Source: Parabacteroides sp. PF5-6 (GTDB lineage: Bacteria; Bacteroidota; Bacteroidia; Bacteroidales; Tannerellaceae). Taken from it: a stretch of DNA of 64,000 nucleotides. Of this stretch, positions 1-8,349 are shown piece after piece. The stretch spans positions 434,001-498,000 of the forward strand of contig NZ_JAQFIN010000002.1 in the NCBI RefSeq assembly GCF_029504695.1, in the 5' to 3' direction. The notes under the pieces are model-generated. The model was not told where the DNA came from and did no database searches. It saw only the letters and a list, made by a program, of their open reading frames with translations. Made by a program: the position numbers and the translations under genes. The first letter of the stretch is position 1, and each line of letters starts with the position of its first letter.

Positions 1-71
1 ACCGCGGAGTGGATATTCAATTGTAATACAAAATTATACTCGCCTCTAATAAAGGGAACGCGAACAACGCA

Positions 72-138
72 GAAAGCGCAGACGCTCGCAGATAGTTTAT
101 TCATTATGCAATAATTATCTGTGAGCGCCTGCGCTTTC
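72..138. repeat. Long imperfect inverted repeat
   Basis: The 23-nt arms 72-94 and 116-138 are complementary except for one mismatch and one G-T pair, around a 21-nt A+T-rich loop. A C/T-only tract follows immediately. It could terminate transcription arriving from outside the window or be a dispersed palindromic repeat; one window cannot separate these. Confidence 0.6.
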
Positions 139-373
139 CCCCTCCTATCTCCTATCCCCCATCTCCTCCCTCCTCCTATCTTCCTCGATTTTAACTATCT
201 TACTTAAAAAAAACACAATTTAACCCGCTACAGGTTCTAAATCCGCACCTCCGAAAATATCAAAAAGAAATAAAGTCAACCGTGCTTACCCTCCAAACCC
301 GCCAGAAAAAGAAATATTTCTATTCTCCTCAGCCTTTTTTTATGCCAAATTGCGTTTCTCTTCAAATTATTAT

Positions 374-381
374 TATATTTG
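374..381 (+). promoter_or_regulatory. Candidate Bacteroidota -7 box for the first SusC gene
   Basis: TATATTTG fits the Bacteroidota -7 consensus TAnnTTTG. A TTG at 350-352 lies 21 bp upstream, compatible with the -33 element. The SusC start codon is about 110 bp downstream, leaving a long leader as is common for susC genes. Confidence 0.5.
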
Positions 382-489
382 TCGGCGAGAGATGGAAAAA
401 CGCTAAAGTTAAATATGACAAAATATAACATAAAATGAATGTGTTATTTAACATCTACCCAATTATTTCTAACTAATAATACTGTTATT

Positions 490-3400
490 ATGAAGCGAAA
501 ATTAGCATTTTTACTACTGACCTTCTTATTTGGACTACAGTGCATGGTTGCCCAGAACATCCGGGTGACAGGTGTTGTTGTCAGTGAAGAAGATGGCGAA
601 CCGGTTATCGGGGCTTCCATCGTTGTAAAAGGAACAACTCAGGGAACAATCACCAACTACGACGGTGAGTTCAATCTGGAAGTAGACCGGAACGCCCGGC
701 TACAAGTATCTTATGTGGGTATGATAAGCCAGGAATTGGCTGCCCAAGCCAATATGCGCATCGTTATGATCTCCGACTCGCAAGCGTTGGACGAAGTGAT
801 TGTAATCGGTTACGGTACGGCGAAAAGAAGTTCGTTTACCGGATCGGCTACCGTAGTGGATGCGAAAAAAATCGAGAAACGTCCGATCACCAACGTGGCC
901 AGTGCTTTGGAAGGTAATACTCCGGGGGTACAGGTTACTTCAGGAATGGGACAGCCGGGATCTACACCCGAAATCCGTATCCGTGGTTTCGGTTCGATGA
1001 ACGCCTCCAGTGAGCCGTTGTACGTGGTCGATGGAGCGGTTTATAACGCCTCTATCGCGGACCTTAACCCGGCTGACATCGAGTCAATGACGGTATTGAA
1101 AGACGCGAACTCCACAGCGATCTATGGAGCGAGTGCCGGTAACGGTATCGTGATGATCACTACTAAAAAGGGTTCAGGTACCGATGGTTCTACCGGTGTA
1201 AACCTGAATGTCCGTCAGGGATTCTCACAACGTGCGTATGCCGACTATGACCGCGTGAATGTATATGAATACTATCCCTTGCAATGGGAAATGATGAAAA
1301 ACGCCCATATTACCAGCGGTAAGGATGCTTCAGAAGCGGCGGCTCTTGCGACTGCCAATATTGGAAGTACATTGAAATACAATCCGTTTGTCGGTGTTAC
1401 CGATGACGCGATCGTAGGTGTCGATGGTAGACTAAATCCGAGTGCGAAAGCCCTGAAATGGGGAGATGACCTGGATTGGGAAGATGCGGCTTATGGTACC
1501 GGTTATCGTCAGGAATATACTGTTAGTTACAATACAAAAACAGCGAAGAGCGATACGTACGCTTCTGTCGGTTATCTGGATGATTCAGGATACATGGCAA
1601 AAACCAATTTTGAACGCTATACCGGACGTATCAATTACAATATCTACCCGGTAAAATGGATGAAGACCGGATTGAATCTGGCTATGACCCGTGTAATGAG
1701 TGATTACTCTCCGACTGACGACGCTGACAATAGCAGTAGCTATAATAATCTGGTGCGTTATACCCGCGGTATGGCTCCGATTTATCCGGTGCATAGTCAC
1801 GATAAAGAAACCGGTGCTTACCTGGATGCCAATGGTAATCCAACGACCGATCCCAGCAAGTATGTCTACGACTATAAAGGCGACCGCCTTTCAGATCCGG
1901 GACGTGACGCTTTGGCTGAAACCGAGTTTAATACCCGCGAATTTGCCCGTACGTCGCAGAATGCCCGTACCTATATGACTATTACTCCGCTCGAAGGTCT
2001 GAATATGACGCTTAATTACTCTTTGGACAATATGGATTATCGCCAAAAGATATACGAAAACCCCTGGGTAGGTGATGGTACTGCCGGACCGGGCCGTCTG
2101 AATATAACCTCGATCCGTCGTTTGGTGCAAACCTTAAACCAGATTGTAAATTACAGTAAGAAATTTGGAGATCACTCTTTCGACGCGATGGTCGGACATG
2201 AAAACTATTCATACAAATATGAATACCTGTATGGCATGAAGACTGAAGAAAGTATCAATGGTATCTATGAATTTGGCAACTTTGTAACTGTCGCAAATCT
2301 AAACTCGTACACCAATACATACAATAAGGAAAGTTATTTTGGTCGTTTGAACTATGATTATGCGAATAAGTATTACGGATCTGTGATCTTCCGCCGGGAT
2401 GGTTCTTCTCGTTTCCATAAAGACAGCCGCTGGGGTAACTTCTGGTCGTTTGGTGCCAGCTGGCGCTTGAGTGAAGAAGATTTCATGAAAGAATACACTT
2501 GGATTAACAACTTGAAACTCCGTGCTTCTTATGGGGAAACAGGGAATGATATGATCTTAGACTCTGATGGTTATACCGACTACTACCCCTACCAGACACT
2601 CTATGGTTTGGGTTATAAAAACTGGAACGAAGCAGGTGTCTATTTCACCAGCATTGCTAATTCGAAGTTGAAATGGGAAACCCAGGTTTCTACTGACGTA
2701 GCTATTGAATTTGGCTTATTCGACCGTTTGACCGGTACAATCGAATATTTCGACAAGAGATCACGCGACCTGCTTTTCTCGGTATCTCAGCCGACTTCCT
2801 CAGGGGTAAGTTCTATCGCTCAAAATATTGGTAAAGTTTCTAACTCAGGGATTGAAGTAGATCTTCATTACAACGCGTTTAGAAACCGCGATTGGAGTGT
2901 GAATGTAGGTGTGAACTGGACGTACACAAAGAACACCATTAAAGAATTACCGGAAGAAATGAAAGAAAACGGTTATGTCAACGGATCTAAAAAGTGGATG
3001 GAGGGTAAGCCTCGCTATGAATTCTGGCTGCGCCAATGGTACGGGGTTAACCCGGCAAACGGAGACGGTTTATACCTTTTGGACACAGAAAAATACACTG
3101 GAGATGCCATCACTGCTGCTGTACAAAAGACCATTGTGGAAATCGACGGCAAACAGCTGACCAATAGCTACACCTATGCGAAGTATGATTTCGCCGGTGA
3201 TGCCGCACCTAAATTTATTGGAGGTTTTAACTTCGATGTTTCATACAAAGGATTTGACTTAGGCGCTGTATTCTCTTATCAATTAGGTGGTAAGATGTTA
3301 GATACTTCGTATGCCGGTTTGATGAGTGGCACTTCTTATGGTTCTGCGATGGCAAGCGATATTAAGGAGTCCTGGAAACAACCGGGTGATATCACCGATG

Positions 3401-3699
3401 TGCCTCGTTTGGATAATAACGCAACACATAATACGAATATCGGACAAAGTTATTCAACCCGTTGGTTGATTAGTTCAGATTATCTGAACCTGCGCTCCGT
3501 CACCTTGGGTTGGTCTATCCCGCGCACTGTATTAAGTCCGTTGACACTGAAGAGCGCTCGTTTAAGCGTATCCGCTGAAAACCTCTTTATGCTCAAAGCC
3601 CGCCAGGGTCTGAACCCGATGGCGAACTATGCCGGTACAACCAGCAATGTGTATAACCCGGCACGTAATATTACTTTCGGCTTGAATGTATCATTCTAA
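490..3699 (+). CDS. SusC/RagA-family TonB-dependent outer-membrane transporter
   Basis: This is the outer-membrane barrel of a SusCD glycan or peptide importer, energised through TonB. I start it at ATG 490, where a signal peptide begins (MKRKLAFLLLTFLFGLQ, ending near VAQ). An upstream ATG at 439 adds 17 residues with no secretion character. A carboxypeptidase-regulatory-like domain follows (VTGVVVSEEDGEPVIGAS and NYDGEFNL), then a TonB-box-like stretch, a plug domain (GTAKRSSFTGSATVV) and a long barrel ending in an aromatic residue (GLNVSF). At about 1,069 residues it is normal for the family. The SusD partner starts 19 bp downstream. The substrate cannot be read, because no enzyme or regulator of this locus is in the window. 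Confidence 0.95.
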   Translation: MKRKLAFLLLTFLFGLQCMVAQNIRVTGVVVSEEDGEPVIGASIVVKGTTQGTITNYDGEFNLEVDRNARLQVSYVGMISQELAAQANMRIVMISDSQALDEVIVIGYGTAKRSSFTGSATVVDAKKIEKRPITNVASALEGNTPGVQVTSGMGQPGSTPEIRIRGFGSMNASSEPLYVVDGAVYNASIADLNPADIESMTVLKDANSTAIYGASAGNGIVMITTKKGSGTDGSTGVNLNVRQGFSQRAYADYDRVNVYEYYPLQWEMMKNAHITSGKDASEAAALATANIGSTLKYNPFVGVTDDAIVGVDGRLNPSAKALKWGDDLDWEDAAYGTGYRQEYTVSYNTKTAKSDTYASVGYLDDSGYMAKTNFERYTGRINYNIYPVKWMKTGLNLAMTRVMSDYSPTDDADNSSSYNNLVRYTRGMAPIYPVHSHDKETGAYLDANGNPTTDPSKYVYDYKGDRLSDPGRDALAETEFNTREFARTSQNARTYMTITPLEGLNMTLNYSLDNMDYRQKIYENPWVGDGTAGPGRLNITSIRRLVQTLNQIVNYSKKFGDHSFDAMVGHENYSYKYEYLYGMKTEESINGIYEFGNFVTVANLNSYTNTYNKESYFGRLNYDYANKYYGSVIFRRDGSSRFHKDSRWGNFWSFGASWRLSEEDFMKEYTWINNLKLRASYGETGNDMILDSDGYTDYYPYQTLYGLGYKNWNEAGVYFTSIANSKLKWETQVSTDVAIEFGLFDRLTGTIEYFDKRSRDLLFSVSQPTSSGVSSIAQNIGKVSNSGIEVDLHYNAFRNRDWSVNVGVNWTYTKNTIKELPEEMKENGYVNGSKKWMEGKPRYEFWLRQWYGVNPANGDGLYLLDTEKYTGDAITAAVQKTIVEIDGKQLTNSYTYAKYDFAGDAAPKFIGGFNFDVSYKGFDLGAVFSYQLGGKMLDTSYAGLMSGTSYGSAMASDIKESWKQPGDITDVPRLDNNATHNTNIGQSYSTRWLISSDYLNLRSVTLGWSIPRTVLSPLTLKSARLSVSAENLFMLKARQGLNPMANYAGTTSNVYNPARNITFGLNVSF

Positions 3700-3718
3700 T
3701 ATTAAAACAATTGACGTT

Positions 3719-5206
3719 ATGAAATACATGAAACATATCAAAACAGGGCTGGCGATGTTAGGCATTATCGCATTCACCAGCTGTTCGTCTGATTATCTGG
3801 AAACGACACCGACAGGTTCAGTGTCCGAAGTGACGATTTCTACCTCTTTGGAAAATATCTATATGGCCTTAAACGGGATTCATAAAGAAATGGTTTCACA
3901 AGAGTCCGGACGCCAAGCTTTCGGAGGGGAACCCGGCTTTATGGGAGCTCGCGATTGCGAAGGTGACGATGTCACCTGGGTTACCAATACCTGGCTGAAA
4001 ACCAGCCATCTGGGATGGGAGGCTAACCTGAATGAAGTAGCTACGGATAATGTTTTATTCTGGCGTGTATATTACCAATGGATTCTGAATGCAAATAAAG
4101 TATTGGAGTCTTTGGAAATTGTGGAAAACGATGATCCGGAATTGTTTGACCAAATCAAAGGTGAAGCACTTTGTATCCGCGCCTGGGCACATTTCAATGT
4201 GTTGCAATTGTACGCCCAACGTTATGTACCGGGAAGTGGGAATACACATGACGGTATCCCTTATCGCACCAACTCAGCCGGTGGCGAATTAGCCCGTAGC
4301 ACTGTAGAAGAAACTTACCGTTTGATTAATGCCGACCTGGATGAAGCCATTAAATTATTGGCAGGTATGTCACCAGGCGTAACGCATTATAGCGAAAAGG
4401 TAGCTTATGGATTAAGAGCTCGTACGGCTTTAGCGATGCATGATTACGCCAATGCGGCTAACTACGCGGGCAAAGCGATCGCTTTAGCCTTAGAAGACGG
4501 CAACGCATTAATGGAAGGCGACCAATTTATGTGTGGATTTGTAAATATTACAAGTGATACCAAAGAAGCGATGTACGCCGCCCGTACGCCGGATGATAAA
4601 ACGGTTTATTTCTATTCGTTCTATGCAAACTGGGCTTGGAACTTTAACGCTACGGCTATCCGTCAAGGTGTAAAATCTATCAATGCCGATACCTACGATA
4701 CAATGTCTGAAACGGATATTCGTCGTGCTTGGTGGGATCCAACAGGTGAAATGGATGTTCCGGCTTCCAACTTTGTAAAGAACCCGTATCAGAACCGTAA
4801 ATTTACGGCTCGTTCTACTTCTAATGCAGTGGGTGAAGTAGCCTTTATGCGTCTGGCTGAACTCTATCTGATACAGGCTGAAGCCTTGGCTCGCTCAGGA
4901 CAGGATGCTGCCGCTCAGGATGTGTTTACTAAATTCCAGGTTACACGCGACCCGTCTTACGTTTCCAAAGGAAATACAGGCGATGCTCTGATTGAAGAGA
5001 TTATGAACAGCCGCCGGGTAGAACTCTGGGCAGAAGGTTTCCGTTTCTACGACTTGAAACGTCTGAACCAACCGATCAAACGCGGACGTAACTTCGATAT
5101 AGCTTTCTGTACCTTTGTCGAAAGAGAAGCAGACCATCCCGGTTGGGTATGGGAAATCCCACGTGCTGAAACAGCTTACAACCCGCTTTGTAAGAAGAAT
5201 CATTAA
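3719..5206 (+). CDS. SusD/RagB-family surface glycan-binding lipoprotein
   Basis: SusD proteins cap their SusC partner as a lid and bind the ligand at the cell surface. ATG 3719 gives a lipoprotein signal peptide with lipobox-like FTSC, predicting a lipidated Cys soon after residue 20. The longer frame from 3686 would overlap susC and bury the signal. The interior has the alpha-helical TPR-like pattern of the family (GEALCIRAWAHFNVL, VAYGLRARTALAMHDYANA), and the C-terminus has the typical RRVELWAEGFRFYDLKR segment. It forms an operon with the SusC gene 19 bp upstream and is followed by a strong terminator. Confidence 0.95.
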   Translation: MKYMKHIKTGLAMLGIIAFTSCSSDYLETTPTGSVSEVTISTSLENIYMALNGIHKEMVSQESGRQAFGGEPGFMGARDCEGDDVTWVTNTWLKTSHLGWEANLNEVATDNVLFWRVYYQWILNANKVLESLEIVENDDPELFDQIKGEALCIRAWAHFNVLQLYAQRYVPGSGNTHDGIPYRTNSAGGELARSTVEETYRLINADLDEAIKLLAGMSPGVTHYSEKVAYGLRARTALAMHDYANAANYAGKAIALALEDGNALMEGDQFMCGFVNITSDTKEAMYAARTPDDKTVYFYSFYANWAWNFNATAIRQGVKSINADTYDTMSETDIRRAWWDPTGEMDVPASNFVKNPYQNRKFTARSTSNAVGEVAFMRLAELYLIQAEALARSGQDAAAQDVFTKFQVTRDPSYVSKGNTGDALIEEIMNSRRVELWAEGFRFYDLKRLNQPIKRGRNFDIAFCTFVEREADHPGWVWEIPRAETAYNPLCKKNH

Positions 5207-5240
5207 GAATATCGGTTAACGATTAACACAACAATAAGAA

Positions 5241-5268
5241 GAGGTTCCATCCCGGAACCTCTTTTTTT
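5241..5268 (+). terminator. Intrinsic terminator after the SusCD pair
   Basis: A perfect 8-bp stem (GAGGTTCC with GGAACCTC) around a 5-nt loop is followed directly by a run of seven T residues. It lies 35 bp after the SusD stop codon and closes the operon. Confidence 0.9.
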
Positions 5269-5316
5269 GTTTCGATACAATCCCTAACCGTGAAGTGCCC
5301 CTTCGTCTCTAAAACT

Positions 5317-5460
5317 CATCCCTTACTTTTTGAAATTCTTCCCTTACTTTTCAAAAACCCTGCCGGACTTTTGCACAACCCTGCCGGCCTTTTGGAAAAC
5401 TCCGGCAGCCTTTTGGAAAACCCTGCCGGCCTTTTCGGCGAAAGAGGCAGCTTTTTGAAG
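5317..5460. repeat. 21-bp-period array, CCTGCCGGCCTTTTGG family
   Basis: About six head-to-tail 21-nt units. The first two start CCCTTACTTTT and the later ones CCTGCCGGCCTTTTGG, all ending in an A-rich spacer. Because 21 is a multiple of three, the array stays open as a pseudo-peptide NPAGLLE repeat. Related arrays lie at 14968-15053 and 35827-35910. Confidence 0.85.
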
Positions 5461-5527
5461 TCAAATAGCAGATGTCAACAAATGTAAACAGCAAATAGGG
5501 GTAAACCTATCATTCCAAACATAGTTT

Positions 5528-5755
5528 TTCATTAAAATTAGTCATTTGGCGTGACTCGGCATAATCCAAGTAAACTTGGTTTCTGCGCTCGCTACTTCAA
5601 ATGTTCATTAAAATTAGTCATTTGGCGTGACTCGGCATAATCCAAGTAAACTTGGTTTCTGCGCTCGCTACCTCAAATGTTCATTAAAATTAGTCGTTTG
5701 GCGTGACTCGGCATAATCCATGCAAGCACGGATTCTGCACTCGCTACTTCAAACG
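5528..5755. repeat. Three tandem copies of a 76-bp repeat
   Basis: Copies occupy 5528-5603, 5604-5679 and 5680-5755, each beginning TTCATTAAAATTAGTC and ending near TACTTCAAA. A small internal hairpin varies in a partly covarying way: CCAAG/CTTGG in copies 1 and 2, but AATCC-TGC/GCA-GGATT in copy 3. A fourth copy lies at 6408-6483. Confidence 0.9.
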
Positions 5756-5796
5756 TTCATTTTTTTACTACCATCATACAGCCGGGGCAGGCGACA

Positions 5797-5931
5797 ATGT
5801 TAAACGAATCACTGCTGGGCTCTCCCGCAGGTATCGGAGAGTTACTTACAGGGTTTCTATTACCTTTTTTATTGTACAAAATGGCTATACGACTGATATA
5901 CAGACGCAAAAGAAAATCCTGTATGATGTAA
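5797..5931 (+). CDS. Possible 44-aa small membrane protein
   Basis: An ATG at 5797 opens a 44-codon frame with a hydrophobic stretch (LLTGFLLPFLLYKMAI) followed by a basic tail (RLIYRRKRKS). That layout is typical of single-pass small membrane proteins, including some toxins. It lies in the only part of the repeat island between the third 76-bp copy and the next repeat unit. The ribosome-binding site is weak and I recognise no family, so it may be a chance frame. Confidence 0.25.
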   Translation: MLNESLLGSPAGIGELLTGFLLPFLLYKMAIRLIYRRKRKSCMM

Positions 5932-6036
5932 GTAAAAAAACGAAAAACGCTGTTCGGGGGTGTTTTTGGGGTTTTTGTTCTTTCGGATCTTCAATTTTTT
6001 TGAGAAGTGAAGGTTTACGATATCGGTATCTCGGCT

Positions 6037-6078
6037 CCTCTTCTTAGACAAGAAGAGGGGGACCACGGCTTGCCGTGG
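6037..6078. repeat. Two adjacent perfect hairpins
   Basis: CCTCTTCTT/AAGAAGAGG (6037-6058, 4-nt loop) is followed within 5 bp by CCACGGC/GCCGTGG (6063-6078, 2-nt loop). Further arms, AGTTTGATC near 6086 and GATCAAACT near 6133, suggest a larger nested structure. Confidence 0.7.
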
Positions 6079-6171
6079 TGGAGCAGTTTGATCTTCTGAC
6101 AAATCATAAATACCTATCTCATACAAAATTAGGATCAAACTACCCCACCATCGCCTACGGCTCTGGTCCAC

Positions 6172-6193
6172 CCCCTCCTTTTCAAAGGAGGGG
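6172..6193. repeat. Perfect 10-bp hairpin
   Basis: CCCCTCCTTT and AAAGGAGGGG pair around a 2-nt loop. No T-run follows on the plus strand, so terminator activity is unclear. Confidence 0.7.
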
Positions 6194-6302
6194 AGCCAAG
6201 ATAGTCCACTTGCTATTATCCTGTACCTTCACATTCTCTTCGATGCGAATGGACTTCACGGATTTCTAAACCATTGAAAATGAAGGATTAATATTCTCTT
6301 CA

Positions 6303-6400
6303 GAAACTACCGGTAGTTTGCGTACCAACTACCGGTAGTTTGGCGACAAAGTATTAGTAGTTTGCGCGCAAAGTACCGGTAGTTTGAAAAAGGGGGGTCT
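6303..6400. repeat. ACTACCGGTAGTTTG array, copy 1
   Basis: Four units of about 21-23 bp share ACCGGTAGTTTG or the variant ATTAGTAGTTTG and end in an A-run plus G-run. The same four units recur in the same order at 35698-35793, so this is a dispersed composite repeat of about 100 bp. Confidence 0.85.
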
Positions 6401-6407
6401 GGCGGGG

Positions 6408-6483
6408 TTCATTAAAATTAGTCGTTTGGCGTGACTCGGCATAATCCATGCAAGCACGGATTCTGCACTCGCTACTTCAAACG
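6408..6483. repeat. Fourth copy of the 76-bp repeat
   Basis: Identical by eye to the third tandem copy (5680-5755). It is followed after a few bases by the TTTGAGAAGTGAAG unit, which also occurs near 5998. Confidence 0.9.
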
Positions 6484-6526
6484 TTCCAATCGTTTGAGAA
6501 GTGAAGATTTGCGACTGCTGCTATCT

Positions 6527-6579
6527 CGGCTCTCCTCTTTTGAATCGTAGATCGGCCTTAGCCAAAAGGAGGAGAGCCG
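6527..6579. terminator. Inverted repeat near the barrel-gene 3' end
   Basis: CGGCTCTCCTCTTTTG and a matching arm with one extra G form a long stem around a loop of about 20 nt. It sits just past the stop codon of the minus-strand barrel gene and could end that transcript, though there is no clear T-run. A repeat-only role is equally possible. Confidence 0.4.
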
Positions 6580-6601
6580 GAGAGATGCCGCAATCTTGTT
6601 T

Positions 6602-8344
6602 TTAGAAATTCAAATTAATTCCTACCATCGCATTGAACTTCTGAGTGGGGATGCCATAGAACAATTCATATTCCTGGAACAATAGGTTGTTGAGTTTGAC
6701 GTAGGCACCGAAGGTTTTATTCAATGCGTAGGTTGCCGTCAGGTTCAGTTCGTTGATGTCTTTCATCTTCTCGTCGCCCATCTGGAAAGAGATGTAACGC
6801 CCGCCGGCATAGTTGTAATCGAGGGCGAAAGCTAACTTCTCTATCGGACGAAGCGTAATGCCGGCATTCAGTTCAAACTCCGGATTGCCAAAGGCATACG
6901 CTTCGGGTGTCGGGCCACCGTCCCATGCGCCAGGATCAACATCCCAACTGTTGTAAACGCCCTTGAGCGTAAACTCCATCAGGTTCTGATAAGCATATTT
7001 CAAGGAAGCACCAAACAATAATCGCTTGGCTTCCAGGCCCCAGTTGCGCATCGTATGGCTGAAGTCCTCGGTCAAATCGTTGGAAGGCAGGAAGAAGATA
7101 TAATCATCCGTGATCTCATAGCCGCCGAAGACATCAAACCAGAATCCGGGAGCCACGCCACTCTTCACACCCACGCGCGAGTTGAGCCAATTCCTGGATA
7201 CCGGACCTGAGCCGTAGGGGTTGGCAAAGCGGTTGACCTGTGAAAGCTCAAAGAAGCTGTTGTTGCGCACTTGCCCACCGGCGTTCGCGTAGAAGACGGT
7301 CTTGTCCGCAATCTCCACGTTGGCCGCCACATTGGGCGAGAAGAATACTTTTTTGAAATTGCCGGTCGTAAACATCATATTCGCGCCGAGCTGCAGGTTC
7401 CAATTGCCGCCTTCCATCCGGTAGTAGGGCGAAAGGGTTCCGACGGCTTTGTTTTCGTATGTCACCATCGGCGAAGAGATCGCGAAATAATTGAGATCGG
7501 CGGCAATACCGAGGAGCTGCGAGGTGCCTACCGCTTTGTTTATATCGATCACACCATGAATGGTATGTTCCGTGATGCCATCGAGCTCTTTATGATAAGC
7601 GTATTTCTGTGAGAAATTAGTATAATCTACAGCTACTCTATAACCGATCGCAGAAGCTCCGGGATGCGAAGCGACGCCGGCGTTGATGCGGATGGCCTGG
7701 TCGACCTGGTTCGTCTCCCGGTCGATCTGAGGTAAGACTGATGAAGTCCAGTAACCATAAGGAAGCCCATAATAGTTGTACGCGCGGTAACCGTACGTCC
7801 CACCCAGGTGCATGGTTGCTCCTTCGAAAGCATGAGCAAACTGCAGGCCGCCCAGGTTGTTATTGTCTTTTGCTTTGATCTTATCTTCCAATCCTTCGGG
7901 AGCGTCGAGGTATTTGACTTTCCCGTTCGAGGAGCGGTGAGTGAAGAAGATATTCAAGCGGTCTTTATCCGTGTTCAGGATATGGTATCCGAAGTCGCCG
8001 TTCAGGTTCGTATACGTTCCGCCCGCCAGGTTCAGATAGCCCCGGCGTTTGTTGTATTCCATCTCGGTCAGGATATTTCCCGAAGGCAGTTGCCAGATCT
8101 CTTTCGTCGGGAAGGCCGGCAGCGTAATGCCCGCGTAGTCGATAGGGATCTTGCGGACTTCCGGTTCTTTGATCTCCGGCAGTGTATTCACTTTATTGGC
8201 ATCTTGCACGGAAGGGTCGTACTCCCGCTCCAATGTCATTTCGCGATTCAGGTTTTTCGTCTCTTCCTGTTGCGCTTGTACTCCCAGGGAGGCAAATAGA
8301 AGGGTGACGACAGTAATTGCTTTTATATAATTGATCTTCTTCAT
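6602..8344 (-). CDS. Outer-membrane beta-barrel protein (TonB-receptor-like)
   Basis: A 580-residue exported protein with a signal peptide ending near GVQAQ and a charged periplasmic segment (NLNREMTLEREYDPSV). Long alternating aromatic/polar strands typical of a barrel follow, closing with a terminal aromatic (GINLNF). It resembles TonB-dependent receptor barrels, but I see no plug domain, so transport is uncertain. It begins 5 bp after the TPR gene and must be co-transcribed with it, which suggests a joint envelope role. I do not recognise a specific substrate. Confidence 0.75.
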   Translation of the reverse strand: MKKINYIKAITVVTLLFASLGVQAQQEETKNLNREMTLEREYDPSVQDANKVNTLPEIKEPEVRKIPIDYAGITLPAFPTKEIWQLPSGNILTEMEYNKRRGYLNLAGGTYTNLNGDFGYHILNTDKDRLNIFFTHRSSNGKVKYLDAPEGLEDKIKAKDNNNLGGLQFAHAFEGATMHLGGTYGYRAYNYYGLPYGYWTSSVLPQIDRETNQVDQAIRINAGVASHPGASAIGYRVAVDYTNFSQKYAYHKELDGITEHTIHGVIDINKAVGTSQLLGIAADLNYFAISSPMVTYENKAVGTLSPYYRMEGGNWNLQLGANMMFTTGNFKKVFFSPNVAANVEIADKTVFYANAGGQVRNNSFFELSQVNRFANPYGSGPVSRNWLNSRVGVKSGVAPGFWFDVFGGYEITDDYIFFLPSNDLTEDFSHTMRNWGLEAKRLLFGASLKYAYQNLMEFTLKGVYNSWDVDPGAWDGGPTPEAYAFGNPEFELNAGITLRPIEKLAFALDYNYAGGRYISFQMGDEKMKDINELNLTATYALNKTFGAYVKLNNLLFQEYELFYGIPTQKFNAMVGINLNF

Positions 8345-8349
8345 CTGGC

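Larger units (their letters stand above)
1..489. other. Upstream intergenic region of the first SusC gene
   Basis: No convincing gene lies here. It holds a long imperfect hairpin (72-138), a polypyrimidine tract built of CTCCTATC-like units (about 137-190), and a candidate promoter at 374-381 in front of the SusC gene. The remainder is A+T-rich sequence in which I see no further structure. Confidence 0.7.
5269..6601. other. Gene-poor repeat island
   Basis: About 1.3 kb between the SusCD operon and the convergent barrel gene, made mostly of repeats. It contains a 21-bp-period array (5317-5460), three 76-bp repeats plus a distant fourth copy, several perfect hairpins (6037-6058, 6063-6078, 6172-6193), an ACTACCGGTAGT array (6303-6400) and an inverted repeat at 6527-6579. 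The only plausible gene is a 44-codon frame at 5797. Open frames that read through the repeats look fortuitous. Confidence 0.8.

Noticed and set aside
5290-5487. 65-codon open frame at the start of the repeat island
   Set aside because: It translates the 21-bp repeat array (NPAGLLE units) and has no independent protein character.
5528-5755. Possible CRISPR array in the 76-bp tandem repeats
   Set aside because: There are no unique spacers between copies and no cas genes; units are contiguous.
5703-6047. 114-codon plus-strand frame through the 76-bp repeat
   Set aside because: It starts inside a repeat copy and runs through hairpin sequence; it resembles no protein.
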